A program made the translations under genes and the position numbers. From Bacillota bacterium (GTDB lineage: Bacteria; Bacillota; Clostridia; Christensenellales; CALWSW01), in assembly GCA_023402915.1 (NCBI GenBank), contig JAEYFO010000327.1:1-6000 (forward strand): a stretch of 6,000 bases of DNA. The letters run 5' to 3'. Under the pieces are notes generated by a model. The model had not been told where the DNA came from. It was given only the letters and a program-made list of their open reading frames with translations, and searched no databases. Below are positions 5,968-6,000 of this stretch, piece by piece; the stretch's first letter is position 1, and every line of letters begins with the position of its first letter.

Positions 5968-5975
5968 AAATTTGG
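5951..5975. terminator. 10-bp inverted repeat over the last stop codon, possible terminator
   Basis: CCAAATTTTC (5951-5960) and GAAAATTTGG (5966-5975) are perfect reverse complements around a CTTCT loop; the TGA at 5965-5967 straddles the loop and right arm. The stem is AT-rich and is followed by CATTTC rather than a T-run, so it is a poor intrinsic terminator by the usual rules. It may mark the mRNA 3' end or be a DNA site for a downstream gene outside the window. Confidence 0.35.
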
Positions 5976-6000
5976 CATTTCAGCAAGGTGGAATGTCACC

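Noticed and set aside
5987..6000. GGTG...CACC inverted repeat at the right edge
   Set aside because: Only four paired bases with a six-base loop, cut by the window end; not distinguishable from chance.

Overview
The window is GC-rich and all the coding capacity I accept lies on the + strand. Four genes each start with ATG behind a strong purine-rich Shine-Dalgarno sequence (GGAGGT, AGGAGG, AAAGGAG, GAGGAGGA). GC-rich codon use, strong AGGAGG-type ribosome binding sites, short gaps and a SpoVK/CbbX-type ATPase suggest a GC-rich member of the Clostridia (for example an Oscillospiraceae-like gut bacterium). This placement is an inference from style, not from a marker gene.

Layout. Positions 26-313 encode a 95-residue soluble protein whose C-terminal half has an H-x3-C-x2-C motif like that of zinc-binding anti-sigma factors. 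A gap of about 300 bases follows (314-616). It has no convincing gene but holds a terminator-like hairpin, a perfect 12-bp palindrome and an imperfect 22-bp direct repeat. Positions 617-3553 encode a 978-residue ATPase with two complete CbbX/SpoVK/EccA-type AAA+ modules behind a long N-terminal region that may be a third, degenerate module. A 100-base gap with several small hairpins leads to 3654-5144, a 496-residue protein with a long charged coiled coil and an unrecognised C-terminal domain. After 40 bases comes 5185-5967, a 260-residue membrane protein with an N-terminal four-cysteine zinc ribbon, four or five membrane segments and a glycine-zipper-like amphipathic tail. A perfect 10-bp inverted repeat overlaps its stop codon, and the last 33 bases hold no gene.

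How the genes may work together. The last three genes are co-directional and closely spaced and look like one operon. The combination of a double-ring-type AAA+ motor, a coiled-coil adaptor or filament and a zinc-ribbon membrane anchor resembles a motor, adaptor and membrane-platform arrangement. CbbX-family ATPases remodel or disassemble protein complexes (Rubisco activase CbbX; EccA in type VII secretion), so a remodelling or secretion-related role at the membrane is a reasonable hypothesis. Nothing in the window names the substrate. I do not recognise the set as a described system, and it is the most interesting content here.
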